Assembly: GCF_001263795.1 (NCBI RefSeq)
Contig: NZ_LHUR01000042.1
Coordinates: forward strand, 248,001 to 312,000
Source: Clostridium homopropionicum DSM 5847
GTDB lineage: Bacteria > Bacillota > Clostridia > Clostridiales > Clostridiaceae
Length of the DNA: 64,000 nucleotides
Direction of reading: 5' to 3'
Both the position numbers and the translations under genes were made by a program. Shown here one piece after another: positions 9,288 through 18,869 of this stretch (position 1 is its first letter; each line of letters starts with the position of its first letter). The notes beneath the pieces were generated by a model. The model ran no database searches. It worked only from the letters and a program-made list of their open reading frames with translations, and was not told where the DNA came from.

Positions 9288-10432
9288 TTTTTCAATCTCC
9301 TTAGAAATGTCATCAAATTTTTCAATTCCTTTATTACGTAATCTACTTCCTTTTCAGTATTGAATTCACTAAAACTGAATCTTATAGAACCATAAATCTC
9401 ATCTTCTTTAAGACCAATTGCCTGAAGTATATGGCTTTTCTCTTGTAGTTTTGATGAACAGGCTGATCCTGTAGAAGTGTATATATTCCTTTCTTCGAGA
9501 GCATGAAGCAAAACTTCTCCCTTAACTCCTATAAAAGAAACATTTAATATATAAGGTGAATAACTATCTCCATCACTGTTTATTTTTACTCCTTCTATTT
9601 CCTTTAACTTTTTTATAAAGTAATTTTTAAGAGCTAATACTTTGTTAAAATTATCCTTCAGTTTTTTATGTTTTATTTCTGCAGCAATAGAAAGTCCTAC
9701 AATAGCGGGCACATTTTCAGTTCCGCTTCTTAATTTTCTCTCTTGTCCTCCACCTATTATTAATGGCATTGGATTAAGTCCTTTTTTAATATAGGCTGCT
9801 CCCACTCCTTTAGGTCCATGAATCTTATGTCCACTTATAGAAAGTAAATCTATATTGGCCTTTTTTACATCTATAGGCAGCTTCCCATAACTTTGAATAG
9901 CGTCTACATGAAACTTAGCTCTGATGCTTTTTTCCTTTATGACTTTACCAATTAAATTGATGTCCTGTATAGTACCTATTTCATTGTTTACATGCATAAT
10001 ACTTACTAGTACAGTATCTTTATTTATACTATTAGATAACTGCTCTAAATTAATTTGCCCTTTATGATCCGTATCTAAATAAGTGACCCTAATTTTCTGA
10101 TTTTCTAATTCCTTGAAAGTATTCAGTACACTTGCATGTTCTATTTTTGATGTTATTATATGCACATTTCTCTTTACAAAACCTTTTATTAAAAAGTTAT
10201 TGCTTTCACTTCCACCAGAAGTAAATACTATTTCTTCCTTTGAACAGTTTAAAGTTCTTGCAATTATTTCTCTCGACTCATTTAGTTTTTTCTCGCTTTT
10301 AAGTCCATATGAATGAGAAGAAGATGGATTTCCATAATAATTCCTCATTATATCTACCACAGCTTCTATTACTTCTTCATAGGGTTTTGTAGTTGCACTG
10401 TTATCCATATATATTTCATTATTTAATTCCAA
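9284..10432 (-). CDS. Cysteine desulfurase coupled to ThiI (NifZ-like)
   Basis: The 382-residue enzyme is a class V aminotransferase-fold cysteine desulfurase with PLP lysine K203 (SISGHKIHGPKG) and persulfide cysteine C324 (STGSACSSK). The start is TTG, 8 nt after AGGAGG. The 4-nt overlap with thiI matches the Bacillus nifZ-thiI arrangement, in which NifZ is the dedicated sulfur donor for ThiI. It shares its overall layout with the desulfurase at 6916-8085 but differs in the active-site loop, so the two are diverged paralogues. Confidence 0.88.
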   Translation of the reverse strand: MELNNEIYMDNSATTKPYEEVIEAVVDIMRNYYGNPSSSHSYGLKSEKKLNESREIIARTLNCSKEEIVFTSGGSESNNFLIKGFVKRNVHIITSKIEHASVLNTFKELENQKIRVTYLDTDHKGQINLEQLSNSINKDTVLVSIMHVNNEIGTIQDINLIGKVIKEKSIRAKFHVDAIQSYGKLPIDVKKANIDLLSISGHKIHGPKGVGAAYIKKGLNPMPLIIGGGQERKLRSGTENVPAIVGLSIAAEIKHKKLKDNFNKVLALKNYFIKKLKEIEGVKINSDGDSYSPYILNVSFIGVKGEVLLHALEERNIYTSTGSACSSKLQEKSHILQAIGLKEDEIYGSIRFSFSEFNTEKEVDYVIKELKNLMTFLRRLKK

Positions 10433-10532
10433 TTAAGCTTCCTCCTAATTCACAGACCTTAAAAATTTCCCTAAACTTAGATAAAACTTTCCATCATATG
10501 AGGAAAGTTTTATCTATAGTTCTATATAAATT

Positions 10533-11465
10533 TTATTCTTCAAATAATGTTGGTATTGATAAATATCTTTGTCCTGTATCAGGAAGTATAACAACTATAT
10601 TTTTGCCTCTGTTCTCTTCCCTTTGTGCCAATTGCTTAGCTGCAAAAACTGCTGCCCCTGCAGATATTCCAACTAATAGCCCTTCAGTAGTTGCAAGCTC
10701 TCTTGTAACTGCAAAAGCATCATCGTTTGCAACTTTAATTATCTCGTCAAATACTTCTGTATTTAATACTCCTGGTATGAAACCTGCTCCTATACCTTGT
10801 AACTTATGAGCACCTGGCTTTCCTCCTGATAGAACAGGAGAATCTTCTGGTTCAACAGCTACTACTTTTACATTAGAATTTTTAGCTTTTAAAGCTTCTC
10901 CTACTCCAGTTATTGTTCCACCTGTTCCAACTCCTGCTACAAATATGTCAACTTGACCATCTGTATCTCTCCAAATTTCTTCTGCAGTAGTTTTTCTGTG
11001 AATTTCAGCATTAGCAGGATTATTGAACTGTTGAGGTATGAATGAGTTTGGTATTTCTTTTGATAACTCTTCTGCCCTTGCAATAGCCCCTTTCATTCCT
11101 TCTGCTGCTGGAGTTAAAACTAGCTCTGCTCCATAGGCCTGTAGTATTTTTCTTCTTTCAATACTCATTGATTCCGGCATAGTTAAAATTAATCTATAAC
11201 CTTTTACTGCTGATACAAACGCAAGACCAACCCCAGTATTTCCACTAGTAGGCTCAATTATAACTGAATTTTTATTAATTAATCCTCTTTCTTCAGCATC
11301 TTCTATCATCGCATAAGCAATTCTATCTTTTATACTTCCTGCCGGATTAAAATATTCTATTTTACCAATAACTTTTGCATCTAATTTATTAGCTCTTTGA
11401 AATTTTTCTAATTCAATTAATGGTGTGTTTCCGATTAACTCAATTAAATTTTTTACTATTTTCAT
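10533..11465 (-). CDS. cysK: Cysteine synthase A (O-acetylserine sulfhydrylase)
   Basis: The 310-residue PLP enzyme makes cysteine from O-acetylserine and sulfide. The PLP lysine is K46 in NPAGSIKDR, and the substrate-binding TSGNTG loop is at 73-78. GGGGAGG lies 8 nt before the ATG. It follows cymR by 68 bp. In Bacillus, CysK binds CymR and increases its repressor activity, so the adjacency suggests regulator and co-repressor enzyme encoded together. Confidence 0.93.
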   Translation of the reverse strand: MKIVKNLIELIGNTPLIELEKFQRANKLDAKVIGKIEYFNPAGSIKDRIAYAMIEDAEERGLINKNSVIIEPTSGNTGVGLAFVSAVKGYRLILTMPESMSIERRKILQAYGAELVLTPAAEGMKGAIARAEELSKEIPNSFIPQQFNNPANAEIHRKTTAEEIWRDTDGQVDIFVAGVGTGGTITGVGEALKAKNSNVKVVAVEPEDSPVLSGGKPGAHKLQGIGAGFIPGVLNTEVFDEIIKVANDDAFAVTRELATTEGLLVGISAGAAVFAAKQLAQREENRGKNIVVILPDTGQRYLSIPTLFEE

Positions 11466-11533
11466 GATAAAACCTCCCCTTCTTTATTTAAAATGACATT
11501 TCCTTCTTTGCCCATAACTAATAGGTAATATAG

Positions 11534-11971
11534 CTAAATATAATACATATAAGCCTCACTACCAATTTTATTGTATTCCCATACTAGGTCTTCTAAGGTT
11601 ATAGAATCTACAATTTCATCTATTGCTTCGTTAATTTTTGTCCATACATTTTCTCTTATACATCTGTCAATTTTATTATTGCCATCTTCTTCTAGAGATA
11701 CTATACTAATATCCCCTTCCAAAGCTCTTAAAATCTTGCCCACTGTTATCTTGCTTGCCTCTTCGCTCAGCATATACCCTCCCTGTGGTCCTTTAATACT
11801 TTTTACAAGATCATTTTTTCTCAAAGCTGAGAAAATCTGCTCTAAATATCGTTCAGAAACATCTTGTCTTTCCGATATACTTTTTAGGGTTATACTATTC
11901 TCACTATCTGAGTAAAGTGCTAGGTCAATCATAGCTTTTAATCCATATCTTCCTTTTGTAGAAATCTTCAT
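11534..11971 (-). CDS. cymR: Rrf2-family regulator, CymR-like
   Basis: The 145-residue protein has the Rrf2 winged-helix start MKISTKGRYGLKAMIDLA, the recognition-helix region SERYLEQIFSALRKNDLVKS, and a C-terminus EAYMYYI nearly identical to Bacillus CymR. It has one cysteine (in DRCIREN) instead of the three-cysteine Fe-S cluster of IscR, which favours CymR, the repressor of cysteine and sulfur genes. It heads the block with cysK, two cysteine desulfurases and thiI. A consensus promoter is 60-90 bp upstream. Confidence 0.85.
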   Translation of the reverse strand: MKISTKGRYGLKAMIDLALYSDSENSITLKSISERQDVSERYLEQIFSALRKNDLVKSIKGPQGGYMLSEEASKITVGKILRALEGDISIVSLEEDGNNKIDRCIRENVWTKINEAIDEIVDSITLEDLVWEYNKIGSEAYMYYI

Positions 11972-12032
11972 TATTCCACTCCCTTAAAAACTATTTATGT
12001 TTTCCTACTATTCCTACCGTCTTACTAAGCTT

Positions 12033-12061
12033 ATTATATTATACCTAGAACTTTTTGTCAA
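12033..12061 (-). promoter_or_regulatory. Sigma-A promoter of the cymR sulfur block
   Basis: TTGACA (12056-12061) and TATAAT (12033-12038) on the minus strand are perfect and 17 bp apart. The -35 box lies directly after the terminator of the upstream coat operon. Confidence 0.85.
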
Positions 12062-12068
12062 TAAAAAA

Positions 12069-12102
12069 ATTTTAGGCTATATCAAAATATTAGCCTAAAA
12101 TT
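12069..12102 (-). terminator. Terminator of the cotS operon
   Basis: ATTTTAGGCTA pairs with TAGCCTAAAAT, followed on the minus strand by a run of seven T residues, 11 bp after the stop of the coat gene at 12113. Confidence 0.85.
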
Positions 12103-12112
12103 CATTAATTAT

Positions 12113-13141
12113 TCAACAATATATTTCTTTATAAATTTTCAAATATTCCTCTCTATCTTCCTTGAAATTGTTCTTTTTAATTAATTTTTCTAGGAAAAGT
12201 TCGTAGTTCCAATCCTTAGTTCTTGTATAATAAGCTTTAACAATATTAAAAATATCCTGTGGAAAAATAAGTAAACCGTATAGCACTTCTAATTCTTGTT
12301 TATTAATGCTATTTATGATTGAATAATTGTTTAATACCATTATAGTTTTATCTATATCATAGGCACAAGTTTTCTCTATTTTATTAATAAAATTGCATAA
12401 ATCGTGAACCTTCAAATCTATAACGGAGTAATCAAAATCAACAAAATAAGCTTCATCTTCTTTTATTAAAATATTATGATGAGCTAAATCATGATGACAA
12501 AGAACTATTTTGTCTTCCTCACTGCACAATTTATAGTAACTAGATTTTTCTATAATATTTATACTTTTCAATATTTGATTCTTATAATATTCAAACCCAT
12601 CAATAAATATTTTATCGAATTCACTTTTTTCCTCATTGATTTCAGCTAGATTTTTAAATAGCTCAAGTTCCTGTAGCTTTCTTTTAAAATTATTTATTGT
12701 CTTTCCACATTGAAATCTGGTAGGACTTTTATACTTGAAACCTTCTGAAGCCTTGTGAAGTTCTCCAATGGACTTTGAACAAGTTTCTATATCTAAAGGA
12801 TTACTATATTCACTTTCTCTAGCATTAATTAAATCCATTACGCAATAGGTCTTATCATTCCATGTAAAGTAAGGTTTCCCTTCTTTATTTAATACAAAAG
12901 AAAAAACCCTGTGAAAAAAATTTTTTCTTATATATTCTAATCCAGAATATATGAAATTAATGTCGTCTACTGTAAGATCAATTTTTTTCAAAATCTTATT
13001 ACCCTCATTAGTAACAAGTATAAACACCTTTCTTACAGGAATTATGTCTTCTACTAAAAACGTAAAATTGTTAAAAATATCAATATCTAAATCATACTGA
13101 ACTAAAGCCTTCTTATCTTTGAACTTTATATTTTCTAACAT
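12113..13141 (-). CDS. CotS-family spore coat protein
   Basis: The 342-residue protein is a second CotS/CotI member with the kinase-like catalytic loop HHDLAHHN and metal-binding VDFDYS, both about two-thirds along the chain. It is diverged from the other two CotS proteins in the window, especially in the N-lobe. It is the last gene of a tight four-gene minus-strand operon (14141-15157, 13925-14122, 13155-13922, then this one) that ends at a strong terminator. A role in spore coat assembly or phosphorylation is inferred from family and neighbours. Confidence 0.8.
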   Translation of the reverse strand: MLENIKFKDKKALVQYDLDIDIFNNFTFLVEDIIPVRKVFILVTNEGNKILKKIDLTVDDINFIYSGLEYIRKNFFHRVFSFVLNKEGKPYFTWNDKTYCVMDLINARESEYSNPLDIETCSKSIGELHKASEGFKYKSPTRFQCGKTINNFKRKLQELELFKNLAEINEEKSEFDKIFIDGFEYYKNQILKSINIIEKSSYYKLCSEEDKIVLCHHDLAHHNILIKEDEAYFVDFDYSVIDLKVHDLCNFINKIEKTCAYDIDKTIMVLNNYSIINSINKQELEVLYGLLIFPQDIFNIVKAYYTRTKDWNYELFLEKLIKKNNFKEDREEYLKIYKEIYC

Positions 13142-13154
13142 GTGAACACCTCCT

Positions 13155-13922
13155 TTATAATAAATTTATATTACTTATCTCTATAGACTTTTTAAGCTTA
13201 TTTAGATAATTATTTACATCATATTCAGTCTGCTTACTTGTACCCTTTATAAAGCACCTAATGAATTCATGTGGAAAGGTAATCATCGCTTTCATAAAGC
13301 TAAGACTATAGTGACTTAAATATTCAAATTCGCAAAACTTTACAAGCAGCTTCTCATAATCTAATTTAATTCCCTTTTTTATAAGCTTATTTAGATAATA
13401 AACTGCATCTAATTCTACTAAATCATAGGCACATTCTTTTAAACAAGCTACTTCAATAAACTCCCCCTTTCTAATATTGTTAATATTATTATCTCCTAGC
13501 ACTATCTCGCATCTATTCATGCTCCTTTTAATAAGTTCTAAATATCCATTATTACTTATTTCTTCAATGCACTTTTGTGATATTTTTAAATATGTTTCTC
13601 CATATTCGAGGGATACCTTTTCAAAGGAATTAAGCTCTTCCTTATTTCTAATACTCTGAAGCTCTCTAGTAGCTTTCTTAAAAAAAATTTTATATTGTTC
13701 AAGGATTCTACCACGCTTGTCTTGGAGTCTATAGCATATATAATCATTATAGCCCATAATTTTTTTATGAAATTCACTTATAAGTTTTAGGTAGTCTAGT
13801 GCACTTTCTTCTCTCATGCTTTTATTTAGCTTTAATTCTTCATTTAAGCTATTTTCTATAATGCCTCTTTGCTTCGCATATTCTAAGAAGGCTACATGAG
13901 CTAAATTGTTCATCAATTCCAC
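13155..13922 (-). CDS. Hypothetical protein of the cotS operon
   Basis: I do not recognise the 255-residue product. It is largely helical and charged, with no signal peptide or membrane segment and several scattered cysteines (for example VACLKECAYDL). The C-terminal segment SFMKAMITFPHEFIRCF resembles the LLIFPQDIF segment at the equivalent place in neighbouring CotS proteins, so it could be a degenerate relative that has lost the catalytic HHD and DFD motifs. It lies 13 bp before the CotS gene and 2 bp after the small coiled-coil gene, so it is co-transcribed. A mother-cell spore coat role is inferred from context only. Confidence 0.6.
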   Translation of the reverse strand: MELMNNLAHVAFLEYAKQRGIIENSLNEELKLNKSMREESALDYLKLISEFHKKIMGYNDYICYRLQDKRGRILEQYKIFFKKATRELQSIRNKEELNSFEKVSLEYGETYLKISQKCIEEISNNGYLELIKRSMNRCEIVLGDNNINNIRKGEFIEVACLKECAYDLVELDAVYYLNKLIKKGIKLDYEKLLVKFCEFEYLSHYSLSFMKAMITFPHEFIRCFIKGTSKQTEYDVNNYLNKLKKSIEISNINLL

Positions 13923-13924
13923 CT

Positions 13925-14122
13925 CTATCTATCCTTTTTATTCATTTTCTTAATTATATTTTTCTTTTCTTTTTCTAGCTCTTTAAGTTTCTTTTGTCTC
14001 CTTTTTATTTTTTTCAGCTTTTTTATATAATCCTTAAGTTCCACTAACTCTTTATCATATTCATCTATTTCCATTTCATCTGTATCAATATAATTCATTT
14101 CCTTATCTTCATGCCTACTCAT
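13925..14122 (-). CDS. Small charged coiled-coil protein in the cotS operon
   Basis: The 65-residue product has an acidic N-terminal half (DTDEMEIDEYDKEL) and a very basic, Lys-rich helical half with heptad-like spacing (ELKDYIKKLKKIKRR). I recognise no family. It lies 19 bp after cotS and 2 bp before the next gene, with an upstream GGGAGG, so it is very probably translated. A scaffold or packing role in the spore coat is only a guess. Confidence 0.6.
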   Translation of the reverse strand: MSRHEDKEMNYIDTDEMEIDEYDKELVELKDYIKKLKKIKRRQKKLKELEKEKKNIIKKMNKKDR

Positions 14123-14140
14123 TGTAAAACCTCCCTTTTT

Positions 14141-15157
14141 CTAAATACTACTTATCAATTCTTTTACAAAATCGCTTCTATGCTCCCTATCTTCTATATA
14201 CTTTTCAAGCTTCTTTATAAAGAATTCTTCACCCCAATCCTTCTCTTCCCAATAACATTGAATCCCCCTCTGCCAATAATCCTGAGGAAATTCAATAAAA
14301 GCTGAAATAATGGGGATATCTTCTTTATAAATCCAAATGTAGGAGCTATACACATTAAAAATATCTTTAGCTTTTTCAATATCCCATCTTCCATACTTCA
14401 TAGTTCTTATAAGAATACTAGATAGATCATGAAGGTGAGTATCCAAAATACAATAATCAAAATCAATAATATTTAAGGAATCCTCCTTATCTATTAACAC
14501 ATTGTGATGGGCATAATCATGATGACAAAAGCCCCTATTCAATATCTCTTTCTTCATTTTATTCATATAATCACTTTTAATTAGATGATTTATAGAGCTT
14601 TCAGCTCTCTCTAGTTCTTGATTCATAATGGACAAATAAAGCATATCAAATTGAGTCTTTTTAGATTTTTTATCAATCCTATTTTTAAAATCTAAAATTT
14701 CATTTTTTCTAGTCTTATATGTTTCAATCCATTTTAACCATCCTATCCTAGGTTTCATATCATTTGTAACTATAAAGTTTCTGCTTTTTATGTGCAGTTC
14801 AGCAAGCTTTAAAACAGCCTTAGATATATCTAAAGGATTATCATAATTGCAAAGCCTACCATTTACCCAATTAGTTAAATAAGCATATTTTGAACCTAGA
14901 GTAATATAATCACAATGATCTTTTGTCTTAATTATTTCTGGTATTTTTTCAAATTGATTTTTTTGAAGATGCTTAATAGCACTTAGAATAAAGTAGAAGT
15001 GTTTGAATTCATAGTGGATTAATTTTAAACAGAATTCTCCACTTGAAGAGTTTAGCTTAAATACATTTTTTATTTTCTCTATTCTTTGAATGTCTAAATT
15101 ATATTCTCTCTCAACTATCTCTTTCACATCTTGGGTATTCAAGAGACCTTCCTCCAA
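14141..15157 (-). CDS. CotS-family spore coat protein
   Basis: This 338-residue CotS/CotI family protein has the catalytic-loop motif HHDYAHHN and the metal-binding IDFDYC motif, followed by the typical AFIEFPQDYW segment. It is the first gene of a four-gene coat operon and is divergent from a GT4 glycosyltransferase, exactly like the pair at 4.5-6.8 kb. The shared arrangement suggests duplication of an ancestral cotS/cotSA pair. Function is inferred from family. Confidence 0.83.
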   Translation of the reverse strand: MEEGLLNTQDVKEIVEREYNLDIQRIEKIKNVFKLNSSSGEFCLKLIHYEFKHFYFILSAIKHLQKNQFEKIPEIIKTKDHCDYITLGSKYAYLTNWVNGRLCNYDNPLDISKAVLKLAELHIKSRNFIVTNDMKPRIGWLKWIETYKTRKNEILDFKNRIDKKSKKTQFDMLYLSIMNQELERAESSINHLIKSDYMNKMKKEILNRGFCHHDYAHHNVLIDKEDSLNIIDFDYCILDTHLHDLSSILIRTMKYGRWDIEKAKDIFNVYSSYIWIYKEDIPIISAFIEFPQDYWQRGIQCYWEEKDWGEEFFIKKLEKYIEDREHRSDFVKELISSI

Positions 15158-15292
15158 ATTATTTATATATTTTTATTATATGAATATAATTTTAGTGTGT
15201 GAATAATTGAAAGTGTTAAGGATTTATATCACATTTTTATGCCTACCCTAATATAAATATATATATAGGTATTTTTTTAAGGAGAGGAATTT

Positions 15293-16411
15293 ATGAGAAT
15301 AGCCATTGATGCTAGGGGTATCAATTGGTATCATGGTACCGGCATTGGTACTTATACAGATAATGTTGTTAGGAGTCTTTTAAATATAGATAAAGACAAT
15401 TATTATAGACTATATTGGTCAGAAAGGAATTGGGAGGACTTTATTAAAAGCAATACTAGTATAATAATGACCTCTAAAAAGCATACAAGATTTTTTGAAC
15501 AAAACTATATTAATGAAGATTTAATTAAGGCAAATATAGATATTTACCATGTTCCTCAAAATGGAATAGGGTTAAATCTAGAAGGTAATTGTAAAAAAGT
15601 AATTACTATTCACGATCTTATTCCCTATGTTATGCCTGAAACCGTAGGCAAGGGATATCTTTTAAAATTTTTAAAGGAGGTCCCTAATCTAATACAAAAT
15701 GTAGAAGGAATAATAACAGTTTCCGAGTATTCTAAAAAGGATATACTTAAATTCTTTCCTATAGATCCTGAAAAAATTTTCGTAACTCCCCTTGCAGCAG
15801 ACAGTATCTATAAGCCTTTGGATAAAAAACTATGTAAAGAGTTTATAGGTAAAAAATATAATATAAATAAGCCTTTTATTCTATATGTTGGCGGATTTAG
15901 TCCAAGAAAAAATGTAAAACTTCTGATTAATTCCTTTCTAGAAGTTTTTCCATTTTTAAATGAAGATTATATTCTTGTAATAGCTGGTGCAAGAAAAGAT
16001 TTAGGAGAATATTTAAACAAAAAATATTCTAATTTATCCTCAAAAATTGTATTTACTGGTTTTATTCCGCAAGAAGAACTTCCAATTTTCTATAACTGTT
16101 GTGAAGCTTTTGTATACCCTTCTCTTTATGAAGGCTTTGGTTTACCTCCTTTAGAAGCCATGAGCTGTGGTGCTCCTGTTATTACTTCCAAGGTTACCTC
16201 TATACCAGAGGTAGTTGAAGATAGTGGACTTCTTATTGATCCAAATGATAATATGGCTTTACCAGAAACCCTTATAAAGCTTCTAAATGATGAAGACTTT
16301 AAAAAAATCTTTAGAGAAAAAGGCTTGAAACAGGCTTCTAAATTTTCTTGGGAAAATACTGCAAAAAAAACTTTTGAAGCCTATAAATCAATACTTTCTA
16401 GATCAATATAA
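15293..16411 (+). CDS. GT4 family glycosyltransferase, CotSA-like
   Basis: The 372-residue protein starts MRIAIDARGINWYHGTGIGTY after AAGGAGAGG. It has [10 protein letters not shown] at the start of the nucleotide-sugar-binding half and the retaining-GT4 signature [15 protein letters not shown]. It is closely similar throughout to the product of 5710-6837, including HVPQNGIGL and IPYVMPETVGK. It is divergent from a cotS operon, and a role in spore coat glycosylation is inferred. Donor and acceptor are unknown. Confidence 0.85.
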   Translation: MRIAIDARGINWYHGTGIGTYTDNVVRSLLNIDKDNYYRLYWSERNWEDFIKSNTSIIMTSKKHTRFFEQNYINEDLIKANIDIYHVPQNGIGLNLEGNCKKVITIHDLIPYVMPETVGKGYLLKFLKEVPNLIQNVEGIITVSEYSKKDILKFFPIDPEKIFVTPLAADSIYKPLDKKLCKEFIGKKYNINKPFILYVGGFSPRKNVKLLINSFLEVFPFLNEDYILVIAGARKDLGEYLNKKYSNLSSKIVFTGFIPQEELPIFYNCCEAFVYPSLYEGFGLPPLEAMSCGAPVITSKVTSIPEVVEDSGLLIDPNDNMALPETLIKLLNDEDFKKIFREKGLKQASKFSWENTAKKTFEAYKSILSRSI

Positions 16412-16442
16412 AAAAGTTTACAGTAATGCACTGTAAACTTTT
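16411..16442. terminator. Bidirectional terminator
   Basis: AAAAGTTTACAGT pairs with ACTGTAAACTTTT around a five-base loop, flanked by A and T runs, between the convergent glycosyltransferase and radical SAM genes. Confidence 0.9.
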
Positions 16443-16455
16443 CTATATTTTCACA

Positions 16456-17838
16456 TCATCCCTTAGAAAAAGCTTCATTTCCTTTTTCATTAAACACTTC
16501 TTTCCAAGCTTCATCTGCATAAGGTGAAAACTCCTTAGCAATATTTTCTATATTATTTATAAATTTTTCATCCCTAAGCATAATTTCGGCGCCTAAATCA
16601 GTTGGTTTTGCACCGACTTTCTCGCATACTTCTCTTATTACTTTAGGATTATCTATCATCATGCAAGGCTTAAGCATGTTTTTATTATATGGCTGTCTAT
16701 GTCTTAATTCTTTAAAGAATGCATCTCTAAATATATTAATTAAATGCTTTCCTTTTAAATTTTGGGTAGCAAAGTGCGCAAAAATGCATGGTTCACAGTC
16801 CTCGTGAACATTTACATGGAAGTAATACTTTCCTGCTATACATCCACCAACAAAAGGGGCGTCATTGAAAAAGTCTAAAGTGAAATAAGGTTTTGTTTTT
16901 CTTATTTCACGTGTTCGCTTTCCTAGATAAATTCTTTGTTCAGGAGTTAACATTAAATCAAAGTTAGGATTTTCACACCCTACTGGCATAAATAAAAAGT
17001 ACCAGTTCATCTTTACCCCTTTTTCAATCAATTTATCTACAAATCTATCTGACAATACAGAATCTATATTTAATCTTGTTACGGCTGTTGAAACACCAAA
17101 TAATATACCTCTTTCATTTAGTAAGTCCATAGCATGCATAACCTTATTATAAGTACCTTTTCCTCTTCTCTCATCTGTTTCCGCCTCTTCCCCTTCAACT
17201 GATAGCATCGGCACTACATTACCTAACTCTTTTAACTTGTCCGCCATTTCTTCATTGATTAAAGTTCCATTAGTAAATGGAGAAAAGATTATATCATCAT
17301 ACTTTTTGTATATGTCCAGCAGTTCTTTATAAAAAAATGGTTCTCCTCCTAACACTACTATATAGTATATACCAATATCTCTTGCTTCCCCAATTATTCT
17401 ATCAACCTCTTCTATAGGAATCTTTGGTTGATCAAGTAAATCTGTTGCATAACAGCCCACACATCTTAAATTGCACTGCATGCTTGGACTAATTAGCATA
17501 ACAAAAGGAATTTTCGTATCCTCTTCTTTTAGATATTTTTCCCTTTTAGAACTTGCATACCAGTTAGCATTAGCCAAAAAATTAGTAAAAAACTTCTTTA
17601 AACACTTTTTGTCTGTATTTTTTAATATGCTCTGGATTAGTTCATTGGTAGATGGTTGAGTTTTATAATAGTTGTGAACAAACTCTATTTGTTCTAGTTC
17701 ATGTTTGTTTTTGGTAATCTTTTTGATTGCTTCAAAAATCTTATCAATATTTTTTTCTGGGTCCCTGTCAATAATGTTAAGTACAGTGTTTACCATTTTT
17801 TGCTTAACACTTTTTTCTATACTGTCTTTTACACTCAT
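16456..17838 (-). CDS. Radical SAM protein with a C-terminal cysteine region (SPASM-like)
   Basis: The 460-residue protein carries the radical SAM motif CNLRCVGC (C122, C126, C129), followed by GGEPF, which binds SAM. An N-terminal helical region of about 100 residues precedes it. Cysteines after the barrel (GGCIAGKYYFHVNVHEDCEPCIF, about 330-352, and CMMI, about 390) suggest extra Fe-S clusters as in SPASM proteins. The substrate cannot be read from the sequence; no peptide precursor or sulfatase gene is adjacent. It is monocistronic with a strong GGGGGG ribosome binding site. Confidence 0.8.
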   Translation of the reverse strand: MSVKDSIEKSVKQKMVNTVLNIIDRDPEKNIDKIFEAIKKITKNKHELEQIEFVHNYYKTQPSTNELIQSILKNTDKKCLKKFFTNFLANANWYASSKREKYLKEEDTKIPFVMLISPSMQCNLRCVGCYATDLLDQPKIPIEEVDRIIGEARDIGIYYIVVLGGEPFFYKELLDIYKKYDDIIFSPFTNGTLINEEMADKLKELGNVVPMLSVEGEEAETDERRGKGTYNKVMHAMDLLNERGILFGVSTAVTRLNIDSVLSDRFVDKLIEKGVKMNWYFLFMPVGCENPNFDLMLTPEQRIYLGKRTREIRKTKPYFTLDFFNDAPFVGGCIAGKYYFHVNVHEDCEPCIFAHFATQNLKGKHLINIFRDAFFKELRHRQPYNKNMLKPCMMIDNPKVIREVCEKVGAKPTDLGAEIMLRDEKFINNIENIAKEFSPYADEAWKEVFNEKGNEAFSKG

Positions 17839-17976
17839 TGCAATTCCCCCCCTAAAATTAATATTAAATAAATATGCAACCCTAATTTCATTCTAGTACT
17901 AAATTATTTAACTTCAACATGAGGGGGAATATTGTTTACACTTTGTTCATAAATACTAATCGTCTTAAATACTATT

Positions 17977-18849
17977 CTAATCCTTTAATTGAACTAGTCT
18001 TTTTGGCAACTTAATATTTAACACCAGCATACCAAATAAAATAAATAAACATCCTATTAGTGCCTTACCTGTTAAAGCATCTCCTATGAATACAGAAAAT
18101 ATAGCACTGAACACAGGCTCAGCTAAAAATATAATAGCTGCGTGAGTTGGCTTTGTAAATGGCTGCATCTTATTCTGTACATAATAGGCATAAATAGAAC
18201 AAAATATAGCAGTATAAACAACTGAAGATACAGTAAACTTATTAACAGGAAAATTTAAGCCTTCAACAGCAACAGCTGGTATAAAAGATAAAATACCAAT
18301 TACAAACATTTGAAGAAAACTTATTACTGCAATATCTACACCTCTAGCATACTTATCAACTAATATAATTTGAACAGCAAAAGCTACCGCTGAAATAATT
18401 GTAAGTATATCTCCAAAATTTATACTCATATTAGAATCTAATGACATTATCCCAAGTCCTAATACTGAAAAAATTACACCTGCAACACTCTTAAAATCAG
18501 GCAGCTGCTTATAAATCATAGCTATAAAGAAAGGCACAAATATAACATTCATTCCTGTTAAAAAACCCGACTTACTTGGTGTTGTATACACTAGCCCAAC
18601 AATTTGAAGAATGCACCCTACAAAAAGAGCAAGGCCAATAAGTGCTCCTGATTTAATAGTTTTTCTATCAATATCTTTTAGCTTTTTAAAAACCATAAAA
18701 AATAAAATCAATGCTGCAGTTAAATATCTAAAAGATAAAAAAGTATAAGGCCCCATCTGTTTTAATGCTACACTCATTATAGGAAAGCTCGTTCCCCAAA
18801 CCAGTGTTACAGATAATAAGGCTAAATCCGCTTTAATTTCTTGTCTCAT
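17977..18849 (-). CDS. EamA/DMT-family transporter
   Basis: The 290-residue protein has ten predicted membrane segments in two EamA repeats, with the family features LVWGTSFP near the N-terminus and AIIFLAEPVFSAIFS in the second repeat. DMT proteins export metabolites or amino acids; the substrate is unknown. An upstream GTG is in frame, but the ATG of MRQEIKAD was chosen because GGAAG lies 8 nt before it. A degenerate copy of the GGTTACTGG repeat sits just upstream of the ribosome binding site. Confidence 0.82.
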   Translation of the reverse strand: MRQEIKADLALLSVTLVWGTSFPIMSVALKQMGPYTFLSFRYLTAALILFFMVFKKLKDIDRKTIKSGALIGLALFVGCILQIVGLVYTTPSKSGFLTGMNVIFVPFFIAMIYKQLPDFKSVAGVIFSVLGLGIMSLDSNMSINFGDILTIISAVAFAVQIILVDKYARGVDIAVISFLQMFVIGILSFIPAVAVEGLNFPVNKFTVSSVVYTAIFCSIYAYYVQNKMQPFTKPTHAAIIFLAEPVFSAIFSVFIGDALTGKALIGCLFILFGMLVLNIKLPKRLVQLKD

Positions 18850-18869
18850 TTTATTCACTTCCTTCTTTT

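Noticed and set aside
6916-10432. One of the two cysteine desulfurases considered a pseudogene
   Set aside because: Both are full length and retain the PLP lysine and persulfide cysteine.
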